A stretch of 64,000 nucleotides of DNA from Aerococcaceae bacterium DSM 111021. GTDB lineage: Bacteria; Bacillota; Bacilli; Lactobacillales; Aerococcaceae. A program made the translations under genes and the position numbers. Positions 56,310 through 64,000 of the stretch are shown here, in pieces. The DNA lies in NCBI GenBank assembly GCA_020112395.1, contig JACCEK010000002.1, positions 496,001 through 560,000 on the forward strand. Reading direction: 5' to 3'. The notes below the pieces were generated by a model that saw nothing but the letters and a program-made list of their open reading frames with translations, was not told the DNA's origin and did not search any database. Position 1 is the first letter of the stretch, and every line of letters starts with the position of its first letter.

Positions 56310-57002
56310 ATGGTTTTATTAAAACATGATGAAATACTCACTTTTTTTGATGATTTTATTCATAAGCTTTCAAACGGTGAAACAGGTATACCTGTTCAAA
56401 CAAATTATTTTTTGACAAAAGATTCACTAAGCATGTTATTATTTATTGATATTTTTGAAGATTATATAAAAATATATCGCAATAAAAATAAATCAGAATT
56501 TCTATATTTGAGTTTTTCTAGAATTAAAGAAATAAAAAAGGAAAACAATTCCTTAAAGTTTCTTCAATTTTCAAACAATACAAGTGACAATTTAAGAATG
56601 GAATTAATATTTGATGAGCTTTTTTCAGTAAGGACGTATCATAATACATTAGTGAAAGAAGTAAATTATCCCATAAAGTATGACTCATACGATATGTTGG
56701 AATTATTTTGGATGGAAGAAGAGACGATTCAGAAAAACGAATCTCACCATATTGTTCATTATTCAAGAACTATCGATGAAATAACTATATACTTTCAATT
56801 CGATATCTTAAAAAATACAGTTGATATTAAAGTATCTGAAAAAGATTATATCTTGTTATCGAGCACGATGAATAATGTTTCAAGCTTAAGACGAGATGAA
56901 AATATGTTAATTATTTATCGCAAGGATAAAGCACTAGCTATTATCTCCTTGAAAAATAAAATTCATGTTACTTATACTAGTGAATTGGACTACAATATTT
57001 AA
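56310..57002 (+). CDS. Unknown two-lobed family, copy 3 (putative immunity protein)
   Basis: 230 aa, ATG 56310 after AAAGGAG. MVLLKHDEILTFFDDFIHKL, KYDSYDMLELFWMEEETIQK, SHHIVHYSRTIDEITIYFQF. Highly similar to copy 2 and more distant from copy 1. Sits directly before the LysM toxin gene. Only these genes in the window share the motif. Role in immunity is inferred from position and copy number. Confidence 0.65.
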   Translation: MVLLKHDEILTFFDDFIHKLSNGETGIPVQTNYFLTKDSLSMLLFIDIFEDYIKIYRNKNKSEFLYLSFSRIKEIKKENNSLKFLQFSNNTSDNLRMELIFDELFSVRTYHNTLVKEVNYPIKYDSYDMLELFWMEEETIQKNESHHIVHYSRTIDEITIYFQFDILKNTVDIKVSEKDYILLSSTMNNVSSLRRDENMLIIYRKDKALAIISLKNKIHVTYTSELDYNI

Positions 57003-57079
57003 AGTATTACTAAGACTATTTCTAATTTCGTTGATTTAAAATATATTCGAGTATAATTTCACCGAAACAAGCAGAAGTA

Positions 57080-57961
57080 TTGAAAAATGAATCTTCACCT
57101 GAAAAACTCCAAGCGTTACTAGTTGAAATATTTGATGCAGTGAATCAAAACTTTGAAGACTTTGAATTATTAGATGCGATCATTTTAAATAGCAGTGATG
57201 AAGATCTTGAAAAATTATTCAATGTTGAAACCGATGAAGAGTTAGTAATAGAATTATCGAAACTTTATAATAAATATACGAATGGGAATATTTCACATAA
57301 TTCTCCTTTTAGATTTGCAATCGCAGCTCCAGTGATATGGAGTGGTCTTGCTACGGCAGGAAAGGCTATATTAACTGGACTTAGTGCAGCTGGTGCGTAC
57401 TATTTAGGCAATAGAGTTGGTCATGCTCTTACAGCCAAACAAACAGCTCAGAAACGAGTAACTCTATCTAATTCTTATCAAGCACAGGCATATTCCAGTA
57501 AACAAGCTAAGAATAACACAATTAGAACAGTAATTAATAAAGTTCCATCTCTTACTGCTCATGCTTTGTCTTTTCTAAGACAAGCACAAAAAAATGTTAT
57601 AGCACAAGCAAGACAAGAACAACAAAGTCGATCTCGAACTCAAATTGTAAGTCAAGCTGTCTCTATCGCTCAAGATATTGCTAACAAACTTGCAGAAAAA
57701 AGAATGCTAGAAAAAGGGAGAATACAACATACTGCAACGAACACTGGCGGAGGGACGAGTTATTATACCCCAATTAATGCGACTGAAAATGTTGTTGTGC
57801 GAATTCCTACTGCTGTTCACTCTGTTCAAAGTGGTGATTCAGTCTATGGGATTGCTAACAAATATGGTATTTCAACGGATGACCTCATTAATTGGAATAA
57901 TATTATAAATAATTTTATTCACCCTGGGGAAACATTAATTGTCAGACAATTCATACAGTAG
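57080..57961 (+). CDS. LysM-repeat polymorphic toxin, N-terminal part (frameshifted)
   Basis: 293 aa from TTG 57080, with no good ribosome site; the frame is open upstream with ATA ATT TCA CCG at 57053, so the original start may be lost. N-terminal helical acidic domain (1-75), glycine/alanine-rich hydrophobic segment (79-112, [20 protein letters not shown]), coiled Gln-rich region (115-215), first LysM (~246-292, [18 protein letters not shown]). Stops at 57959-57961, where the reading continues in another frame. N-terminal domain not recognised; it could be the export or trafficking domain. Confidence 0.7.
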   Translation: MKNESSPEKLQALLVEIFDAVNQNFEDFELLDAIILNSSDEDLEKLFNVETDEELVIELSKLYNKYTNGNISHNSPFRFAIAAPVIWSGLATAGKAILTGLSAAGAYYLGNRVGHALTAKQTAQKRVTLSNSYQAQAYSSKQAKNNTIRTVINKVPSLTAHALSFLRQAQKNVIAQARQEQQSRSRTQIVSQAVSIAQDIANKLAEKRMLEKGRIQHTATNTGGGTSYYTPINATENVVVRIPTAVHSVQSGDSVYGIANKYGISTDDLINWNNIINNFIHPGETLIVRQFIQ

Positions 57962-59007
57962 CAACCGGTGACACTCTATATAGTCTTGCTTTAAAATATG
58001 CGACAACCCTCGAAAAATTACAAGAATGGAACAATCTAACAACTTCTTATATTTTTCCAGGGCAACCACTTGTAGTTAAGACAACTGAAAATGGAATCAG
58101 TAACAATCATTCTAATTCAACTTATACAGTAAAGTTAAATGATTCAATTTGGAGAATAGCACATAACTTTGGTATCACGATGGATGACTTAGTCAAATGG
58201 AATAATATAACTAATAATACAATTCATCCTGGTGATATTTTAACTGTTAGAGAACCTATGACCACACCTATAAATTTATCAGATGTTGCTGATAAATATG
58301 TAGTTAAATCAAATGATTCAATTTGGAGAATAGCTTTTGATAATGACATTTCAATGGATGAATTAATTGAATGGAACAATATTATTAATAATACGATTCA
58401 TCCTGGTGATATATTAACTGTTTCAAAGCCATCAATTCGCCAAATAGAACAAATTGTCACTTCTACTAAATACGTGACAAGAGCACATGATACAGTTTAT
58501 CGAATTGCTAACTTTTTTGGTGTAACAATGTCTGAATTAATCGCAGCTAATGATATTAAAAATAACTTGATTCTTGTAGGACAGACTTTAATAATACCTG
58601 ATACGCCGTTAGTCAACAGAAGAGTGTTTGAAAGTTATACTGTTAAAGCAGGTGATTCTGTCTGGGGACTAGCAGAAATGTTTGCTGTAACCATGAGTGA
58701 AGTTATACTATGGAATGGTATTGAAAATTATACAATCCATCCTGGGCAAGTAATCATCGGATCTGTCATTTCAAATCCAGAAGCGACAAAAATTGCGAAG
58801 GAATTAGGCTATAGAAAAACAAAAGAGATATCTCATGGAAACCCTGTGTACGAGAACAAAAAAGGGAAACCAAAATATATTTCACCTGATAAAGATATTC
58901 ATAGCGGAGGTTACTGGAAAGGTGCTGATAAAATTAATGATCTGCAGAATAGGGATAGAAGAAAAGGGACTTACTCAAAAGATTTAAAGGAAAGAATAGG
59001 AGATTAA
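57958..59007 (+). CDS. LysM-repeat polymorphic toxin, C-terminal part with toxin domain
   Basis: Frame continues from about 57958 ([14 protein letters not shown]) to the stop at 59007; the first ATG is 58180. Five further LysM modules ([35 protein letters not shown]), each ~45 residues with [12 protein letters not shown] ends. The last ~80 residues ([54 protein letters not shown]) match, from memory, the Ntox21-like toxin class, thought to be RNases. One inserted base near 57950 would fuse both parts into a ~640-aa protein. Confidence 0.75.
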   Translation, partial: VATGDTLYSLALKYATTLEKLQEWNNLTTSYIFPGQPLVVKTTENGISNNHSNSTYTVKLNDSIWRIAHNFGITMDDLVKWNNITNNTIHPGDILTVREPMTTPINLSDVADKYVVKSNDSIWRIAFDNDISMDELIEWNNIINNTIHPGDILTVSKPSIRQIEQIVTSTKYVTRAHDTVYRIANFFGVTMSELIAANDIKNNLILVGQTLIIPDTPLVNRRVFESYTVKAGDSVWGLAEMFAVTMSEVILWNGIENYTIHPGQVIIGSVISNPEATKIAKELGYRKTKEISHGNPVYENKKGKPKYISPDKDIHSGGYWKGADKINDLQNRDRRKGTYSKDLKERIGD

Positions 59008-59008
59008 A

Positions 59009-59548
59009 ATGATATACTTTAGAGTATCAAAATATAATCCAATATATCGAAATGAAGAGGGTTATTATTTAAAGGACGATTGGTTAGATTTTAGTGACGT
59101 TGGACACAGTAACTCTGGTGAGTTATTAACAATGGAAAAATATATTGAAACTGAGTCTGCTTATGTAAATGTTGCTTTAGATACAGCAAGAATTTTAAAT
59201 GTTAAGACTCTTCAATTAAAAATGGTAGAGAGACACAATGATGAAGAACTGGGTAATTTTTTTGGGATGCATCCAGATATAGATTTAAAAAATGACAAAG
59301 AAATAGAATTTGGTTTATTCGATGAGATTTTACGTTTGCTTCTTAGAGGAGCTTTTTGGGCAAAACTCGTTAGTGAAAGATTAGAAATTCACTTTGGTTA
59401 TGACTACTATATGTATATCGGTGTGATCGAAAAGTTGGTCGAAGCTAAATCAATTCCAGAAAAACATGGTTTATTTATTGAAAATCGAACTTCTCCATAT
59501 ATTGAGAGTGAAGATGATATGGAAGAAGAATATGATAGTGACGATTAA
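59009..59548 (+). CDS. Cognate immunity protein of the LysM toxin
   Basis: 179 aa. ATG 59009 begins 1 bp after the toxin stop (TAAAATG), so translation is coupled. MIYFRVSKYNPIYRNEEGYY, then LKDDWLDFSDVGHSNSGELL; mostly helical, acidic (C-terminus SEDDMEEEYDSDD). No signal, so cytosolic, as expected for neutralising a cytosol-acting toxin. Intact partner of the pseudogene at 52643. Family not named here. Confidence 0.75.
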   Translation: MIYFRVSKYNPIYRNEEGYYLKDDWLDFSDVGHSNSGELLTMEKYIETESAYVNVALDTARILNVKTLQLKMVERHNDEELGNFFGMHPDIDLKNDKEIEFGLFDEILRLLLRGAFWAKLVSERLEIHFGYDYYMYIGVIEKLVEAKSIPEKHGLFIENRTSPYIESEDDMEEEYDSDD

Positions 59549-59559
59549 ATAATTTAGAA

Positions 59560-59774
59560 TGTTTCAAAAAAACTTAACCATAAGCGTGTATATTCAAAAA
59601 GCGTACTTCAAGTTTACTACGAAACACTACAAACCTTTGACGATTAATTTGTGATTTATCATTAATAAACTCGAATGATACTATTATCCTTGCTTCGATA
59701 AGATAGAGACGGCTTGTTTCGAGGTAGTAAGAGGTAGTAATAGGATATTGGTATTATCAGAAAGGAACAAGATA
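59560..59774 (+). other. Scar region with toxin-tail scraps
   Basis: Contains pieces of two different toxin ends: TTGTTTCGAGGTAGTAAG (as in 53200-53230) and ATTGGTATTA-CAGAAAGGAACAAGATA (as in 55218-55245). It looks like the junction left by recombination between cassettes. Confidence 0.6.
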
Positions 59775-60254
59775 ATGAAAGGATTAATAATAAATCACTC
59801 GAAGCATGATGGTTTACCAAAAATGTCAGAAATTTTTAATCTTCTTCCGGAGGAAGAACTCGAAAAAAATTGGCTAATTAGTGATTATATACATACTGGC
59901 GAAGAATTTGGTGCTATACCATATAATGGGGTAAATGCTTTCTTTAGTGGATATGAATTAAAAAGAATCTTGAGTGAAACAGGCTTATTCTTCATATGGG
60001 GTGTATTTACAAGTTTTGACAAACGAATCAGCTACGAGGAAATATCAAGTCATCCTTTTCCTCTTTCAGATGGCAACAAAGAAATGTGGGACCTAGATAT
60101 ACATATATTACATCCTTTAGGTGATACTGAGATTATCCCATGGGATGCATCATTAGTTTTAATGAAGAGTAAAAACCCTCAGCTAATTGATTCTTATAGA
60201 AAAGAATTCCCTCATAACCAGGATTTATATGAGTATCTAACTGAAGAGGATTGA
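59775..60254 (+). CDS. Putative immunity protein, mosaic family copy 2
   Basis: 159 aa from ATG 59775 after AAAGGAAC. MKGLIINHSKHDGLPKMSEI, then FIWGVFTSFDKRISYEEISS as in the copy at 55246. From about 59998 on, DNA is almost identical to 55472 onward, including the terminator; before that, many substitutions. No toxin remains upstream, so it is an orphan. Confidence 0.65.
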   Translation: MKGLIINHSKHDGLPKMSEIFNLLPEEELEKNWLISDYIHTGEEFGAIPYNGVNAFFSGYELKRILSETGLFFIWGVFTSFDKRISYEEISSHPFPLSDGNKEMWDLDIHILHPLGDTEIIPWDASLVLMKSKNPQLIDSYRKEFPHNQDLYEYLTEED

Positions 60255-60290
60255 AATTTTTAATGCTATCTATATAAATAGTCGTATTTA

Positions 60291-60340
60291 AAAACACAAG
60301 CATAACGAGGTTATCTAACCAAAGTTACGCTTGTGTTTTT
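60291..60340 (+). terminator. Terminator of immunity copy 2 (duplicated element)
   Basis: AAAACACAAGC..GCTTGTGTTTTT, duplicate of 55762-55811. Confidence 0.7.
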
Positions 60341-60350
60341 TATAAATTTT

Positions 60351-60515
60351 TTAGTTCAAAAAATCCTTTATGAAATTCGCAACCATTTCAGATAAGTCTT
60401 GCCCAAAGAAGGCTAAGAAAATACCATCCATAATTGTTTCGACAGTCTTATAGCTTATGATAGTGATGATAACAAAAAGAAATATCTTTAAGCGTTTGTT
60501 TTTTTCTTGTCTCAA
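60351..60515 (-). other. Inspected minus-strand segment: possible small ORF, not supported
   Basis: A TTG at 60515 follows GAAGGGG and opens MRQEKNKRLKIFLF..., but reading depends on run lengths of A and T; one reading meets a stop after ~20 codons and the 3' half (TIMDGIFLAFFGQDLSEMVA then NFIKDFLN, stop at 60351) is in another frame. Probably a decayed single-span membrane peptide. Listed so that the stretch is not left blank. Confidence 0.25.
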
Positions 60516-60540
60516 AAAATCCCCTTCTCATTATTTGAAT

Positions 60541-60900
60541 ATTATTATCTCTCAATCATTAGATTTGAATTTATTCTAACATAAAAAGTTCTTTTCACAT
60601 TATCGAAAGCCTTATCTTTAGAGTCAGATATTGAATTATCAATTGCCTGTGCAAATGAGCGTACTGAATATTTGCTCACATCTGTGCTTCATTCTTTGGC
60701 CAATTGGTTAACAATAAATCCTACTTGCCTTAAGTCATATGCTCGAATCAGTCCTACTTTTTTTTTGGAGTGTGTTGATTCCAAGTGCAATGCGTTTATC
60801 ATTCTTTAGATGTTCATCAAGATTTGATAATAAAGGTAAGGCGACTTTTAATCCGTGGGTCAATCTTTAAATACTAAAAACTAAATTATATTTTAAAATT
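60541..60900 (-). pseudogene. Heavily decayed coding remnants
   Basis: Minus-strand fragments in several frames: LTHGLKVALPLLSNLDEHLK then NDKRIALGINTLQ, GLIRAYDLRQVGFIVNQLAKE, YSVRSFAQAIDNSISDSKDK. They have protein-like composition but are broken by stops and an A-run. Family not assigned. Marks the right border of the toxin island. Confidence 0.35.
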
Positions 60901-60912
60901 CTCCACAAAAAA

Positions 60913-60936
60913 ACATCCCTACCGAAGTAAGGATGT
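60913..60936 (-). terminator. tRNA operon terminator
   Basis: ACATCC-TAC / GTA-GGATGT stem with A7 (U tract on the minus strand), downstream of tRNA-Thr. Confidence 0.75.
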
Positions 60937-60947
60937 AGTGTATGTAA

Positions 60948-61020
60948 TGCCGGCTAAAGGAGTTGAACCCTCGACCCTCTGATTACAAATCAGATGCTCT
61001 ACCAACTGAGCTAAGCCGGC
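60948..61020 (-). tRNA. tRNA-Thr(TGT)
   Basis: 73 nt. Acceptor GCCGGCT/AGCCGGC-A, D-arm TAGCTCAGTTGGTAGAGC, anticodon stem CTGAT and loop with TGT, T-arm TCGAGGGTTCAACTC. Follows tRNA-Lys in the same minus-strand unit. CCA not encoded. Confidence 0.97.
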
Positions 61021-61061
61021 GTGTTACATATTGACTAACCATTATAATAATAAGATTAGTA

Positions 61062-61134
61062 TGACCCGCGCAGGAATCGAACCTGCGACCCACTGATTAA
61101 AAGTCAGTTGCTCTACCGACTGAGCTAGCGAGTC
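61062..61134 (-). tRNA. tRNA-Lys(TTT)
   Basis: 73 nt. Acceptor GACTCGC ... GCGGGTC-A, D-arm TAGCTCAGTCGGTAGAGC, anticodon stem CTGAC with loop TTTTAA (TTT), T-arm GCAGGTTCGATTCCTGC. 41 bp upstream of tRNA-Thr on the minus strand. Confidence 0.97.
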
Positions 61135-61290
61135 GTTTTGACGACCTATATATAATACGATATTTCCATACCTTTTGTCAACACTTTTATGAAAGTTTTT
61201 TTAAAAACTTTTTAACCTTGTTTGTTATTGATATGACGGTCTTTTGATATGTGGTAAAATAATCATACAAACAAAAGGAAGTGATTAAGT

Positions 61291-63051
61291 ATGAAACGAA
61301 TTTTTATTACTCTTAGTATTATACTCGGAAGTGCCCTCACTTTGCAAGGGGAAAAAGTGTTCGCTGATAATAATATTCATTCCATTGATATTTCAGTTGA
61401 ACTTCAAGAAGATGGTTCCGCTATCATTGAAGAAACGCGGAACATGACAGCGGATGACGGAACAGAGCTTTATATTGAGTTGAATAATTTACAAGATTTA
61501 GAGGTTTCGAATTTCTCTGTCGAAGGATTTCAATTCAACCCTGTCTGGGATTCAGATGATTCCTTAGAAGAAAAAGAGGGATACTACGGTGTGATTCGAG
61601 ACGGTGATGACGTCGAACTGGTTTGGGGAATGGGCGAACATGGAGAAAAGACATATCGTCTAACTTATACACTATCGAATGTTGTTCGAAATTTAGATGA
61701 CGGGCAAGGACTACTCTGGAACTTCGATACTTTCTTAGGCATTCCCACCGACGAGTTAGAATTAACGGTTGATTCTCCCATTGGTTTATCTCAAGAGAAC
61801 ACAAACTTTTGGGGATATGGTTTCGATGGCGATATACAGATGAATGGTGATCAAATTGTCTGGATCTCTGAAGAATCTCTAGACGATGGAAACAATGTGA
61901 CTGTCTTACTACAGTTCCCCGAAAATTTATTTAATACAACAGCAAGTATCGATATGACACTTGAGGAACAACGTGATATGGCAAATGAAGGCTCATCTTA
62001 CAATGAATCTTCATCATCAGAGAATAATTGGATTCCTTTTCTTATTATTGGCCTTACCCTAATTCCAGGTTTGGGTATCTCCACTGCAGTTTTAGCATAC
62101 TACCAAAAAGTTCGTAAAGTAAAACGCGAAAACAATGCGATGATCACAGGGCCTCAACGAATTAAGCAGTTTCAAAACCATCCAACGGATGTTATTCCTG
62201 AATACGGTGATGATATAGCGAATGTAGCCTACCTTCTTCAAGAAATTCAAGCAGGTCACTTTGAAGACTATTTTGCTGCTTACTTAACCAAGTGGTTGGA
62301 TGAGGAGCGCATTGAGATGGAAACTTTTGCGACTAAAAAGACGTTTAGTGAAAAATACACCACTTATATTCGCATTAAAGATTTTGAGCACCAAACAACT
62401 CCTATGACTTTTGACCAATGGATTGCGAATCCACCAACAGACTCAACAATTGAAGAAGGTATGTGGTTGATGTTGTTAGATGCTTCGGACAATCATGGAG
62501 AGATTGATTCTGTGGTCATGCAAACATGGGGGCAAAAACATGCAGATGAGATGACTGAGTTTGAGAAACTACTCAAAGAACGTTCAATGAAATATTTATC
62601 TGACCAAGGATATATAAACTTTGTCACAAAAGAAGTTTGGAATCGTCCTGTCGTGATTGCACAAGCAGCACCTGAAGGCGATGAATTTTTTGACCAGATA
62701 GGTCATTATATTGCTTACGTCGACAAAGTTGAAATCGATAAATTAGATATGGACGATAACAATATGGCACCTATTCTAATTTGGGCACTTATTGGTGGTT
62801 CTGCAACAAAGTTAGCCCAACAGTTTGAAAGTATTCTTCCGATGAAAGGTGCGTATGATGGTACAACAACATACACGACACCTCATTACTGGCATAGTAC
62901 GATGCATTTCCGCCAAAATTGGTCCTCTGGGCTCTCAAGCGGTGGATTCAACTCAACAGTCATCGGAGATAGTAGCGGCGGTTCTGGTGGTTCTACGTCG
63001 TCTGGTGGCGGTGGTGGAGCCGGCGGGGGCGGAGGAGGTGGAGCAAGATAG
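61291..63051 (+). CDS. DUF2207 membrane protein with Gly-rich tail
   Basis: 586 aa. Signal peptide 1-25 (ends KVFA-DNN, no lipobox), extracellular DUF2207 beta-domain (~26-220: IHSIDISVELQEDGSAIIEE, LEVSNFSVEGF, GLLWNFDTF), membrane helix ~247-272 (WIPFLIIGLTLIPGLGISTA), then a large cytosolic part, a weak hydrophobic stretch (~490-505) and a tail of Ser then Gly repeats ending GGGGGGGAR. Family of unknown function, YciQ/TPM-like tails. RBS AAAGGAAG. Confidence 0.88.
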   Translation: MKRIFITLSIILGSALTLQGEKVFADNNIHSIDISVELQEDGSAIIEETRNMTADDGTELYIELNNLQDLEVSNFSVEGFQFNPVWDSDDSLEEKEGYYGVIRDGDDVELVWGMGEHGEKTYRLTYTLSNVVRNLDDGQGLLWNFDTFLGIPTDELELTVDSPIGLSQENTNFWGYGFDGDIQMNGDQIVWISEESLDDGNNVTVLLQFPENLFNTTASIDMTLEEQRDMANEGSSYNESSSSENNWIPFLIIGLTLIPGLGISTAVLAYYQKVRKVKRENNAMITGPQRIKQFQNHPTDVIPEYGDDIANVAYLLQEIQAGHFEDYFAAYLTKWLDEERIEMETFATKKTFSEKYTTYIRIKDFEHQTTPMTFDQWIANPPTDSTIEEGMWLMLLDASDNHGEIDSVVMQTWGQKHADEMTEFEKLLKERSMKYLSDQGYINFVTKEVWNRPVVIAQAAPEGDEFFDQIGHYIAYVDKVEIDKLDMDDNNMAPILIWALIGGSATKLAQQFESILPMKGAYDGTTTYTTPHYWHSTMHFRQNWSSGLSSGGFNSTVIGDSSGGSGGSTSSGGGGGAGGGGGGGAR

Positions 63052-63082
63052 TTTGCTCTCTCCAACTTATACTTAAATTTTA

Positions 63083-63113
63083 AGCGAACAGATTCTTCAT
63101 GAGTCCGTTCGCT
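63083..63113 (+). terminator. Terminator after DUF2207 gene
   Basis: AGCGAAC..GTTCGCT followed by CTTTT. Confidence 0.75.
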
Positions 63114-63208
63114 CTTTTACTGTTGTCATAAAGCTACTTTCCTTGTATTCCCTAACAATTAAATATAAAATATGCTAATAGTATGTAAATTTCAAACTGG
63201 AGGATTGT

Positions 63209-64000
63209 ATGACTTTTAAATTAATCGAAACCAAACAATTAAACGATATTCACTCAGTCGGTAAGTTATATGAGCACGAGGAAACTGGCGCTCAAGTATT
63301 ACATTTAGATAATGATGATACAAACAAAGCATTTACGATTGCTTTCAAAACACCACCCTACGATGATAATGGGATTGCTCACATCTTAGAACACTCGGTC
63401 TTAAACGGGTCAAAGAAATTCCCATCTAAAGAACCTTTCGTTGAATTAATCAAAGGGTCTCTTAATACGTTTGTCAATGCGATGACATTCTCAGACAAGA
63501 CGATTTACCCTGTTGCATCAACCAATCAAAAAGACTTCTCAAACTTAATGAGCGTTTATTTAGATGCGGTTTTCCAACCTCTTATCTATACAAATTCTCA
63601 AATTCTTGAACAAGAAGGTTGGCATTATCATCTTGAAAATGCTGAAGATGACTTGATATATAAAGGTGTTGTATACAACGAGATGAAAGGGGCCACTGCG
63701 TCACCAGACAGTCAATTGTATACAGCCATTCAAAAATATCTATACAAAGGGACGCCTTATGAATTCGAATCAGGTGGTTTACCATCAGCCATCCCATCGC
63801 TAACACAAGAAGATTTTATTGATTTTCATAAAAAATATTATCATCCAAGTAGTTCTCTAACGATTCTATACGGAGACTTAGATACGGATCATGCATTTGA
63901 TTTATTAGCTTCTTACTTTGATGGTAAAGGAACATTAGATGAGTCATCGACTGATTTAACGTTTGAAGCCACTCAACCGGAAGAACAAGATGTTGAGTTA
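63209..64000 (+). CDS. M16C insulinase-family zinc metallopeptidase, partial
   Basis: Runs off the window; 264 residues visible, from ATG 63209 after GGAGG. The inverted zinc motif HILEH (DNGIAHILEHSVLNGSKKFPS) and downstream Glu in YKGVVYNEMKGA identify a presequence-protease (Cym1/HypA-like) M16C member, normally ~970 aa in two M16 pairs. Cytosolic peptidase degrading unfolded peptides. Confidence 0.93.
   Translation, partial: MTFKLIETKQLNDIHSVGKLYEHEETGAQVLHLDNDDTNKAFTIAFKTPPYDDNGIAHILEHSVLNGSKKFPSKEPFVELIKGSLNTFVNAMTFSDKTIYPVASTNQKDFSNLMSVYLDAVFQPLIYTNSQILEQEGWHYHLENAEDDLIYKGVVYNEMKGATASPDSQLYTAIQKYLYKGTPYEFESGGLPSAIPSLTQEDFIDFHKKYYHPSSSLTILYGDLDTDHAFDLLASYFDGKGTLDESSTDLTFEATQPEEQDVEL

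Larger units (their letters stand above)
52600..60345 (+). other. Polymorphic toxin-immunity island
   Basis: About 7.7 kb, more AT-rich than the flanks and densely duplicated. It holds one LysM-repeat toxin (frameshifted), its immunity gene, an orphan duplicate immunity pseudogene, toxin C-terminal scraps, two mosaic immunity paralogues and three copies of an unknown family. All genes are on the plus strand; tails without heads are typical of toxin-cassette exchange. Confidence 0.75.

Noticed and set aside
52600-60345. Prophage or integrative element
   Set aside because: No integrase, structural phage genes, conjugation genes or att-like repeats seen; the content is toxin/immunity only.

Overview
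The window is AT-rich DNA from a low-GC Gram-positive bacterium, most likely Lactobacillales of the Aerococcaceae/Carnobacteriaceae type. The signs are strong AGGAGG ribosome sites, T-box leaders (two of them methionine T-boxes, as lactic bacteria use instead of SAM riboswitches), LicT/RAT and cre control of a beta-glucoside PTS, DUF937, DUF2207, N5-(carboxyethyl)ornithine synthase, and a Zur-type operon of zinc-free L33 and S14. Species assignment is inference.

Layout. 0-4 kb: a tandem array of at least four MetQ/NlpA binding-protein genes under one Met T-box, divergent from an aminotransferase. 5-13 kb: flavin oxidoreductases, a DUF3267 membrane protein, YebC, a CinD-like nitroreductase, a MATE exporter behind a guanidine-IV-like attenuator, an esterase, a GNAT, and the rpmG2-rpsN2-small ORF operon. 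14-24 kb: an orphan OppA, a TetR regulator with twin operators and its ABC exporter, a GDPD-like protein, an orphan Liv-type binding protein behind a Leu/Val leader-peptide attenuator, tRNA-Leu, ceo and corA. 24-40 kb: DUF969-DUF979-pcp, lipid and acetyltransferase genes, an array of thirteen 41-bp repeats, a Met T-box operon metA-metB/C-patB, a GNAT cluster with a nucleoside hydrolase, and an AGCS symporter. 40-52 kb: a decayed IS3-family element, bglP-bglA-licT, a PHP metallohydrolase pair, brnQ, a second 41-bp repeat array, DUF937, and an MFS transporter behind a third T-box. 52.6-60.4 kb: a polymorphic-toxin/immunity island. 60.9-64 kb: tRNA-Thr, tRNA-Lys, a DUF2207 protein and the start of an M16 peptidase.

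Sulfur metabolism is the clearest theme. MetA (with the acetyl-CoA-specifying E111), a gamma-synthase/lyase and a PatB-type lyase give homoserine to homocysteine, and the MetQ array imports methionine or a relative. Both units have T-boxes with an AUG specifier. No MetN/MetI is visible, and the array runs off the window.

Two features stand out. First, all six solute-binding proteins here (four MetQ, OppA, Liv) have signal peptides with no lipobox cysteine; each instead ends in an AxA-Q-like signal-peptidase-I site, and the three complete MetQ proteins carry Glu/Ser/Thr-rich acidic tails. Second, the 52.6-60.4 kb island holds a six-LysM toxin broken by a frameshift, its immunity gene, an almost identical immunity copy killed by one nonsense change, orphan toxin tails, a mosaic immunity pair, and three copies of an unrecognised two-lobed family with a YDxxDMLELFWMEE-like linker.
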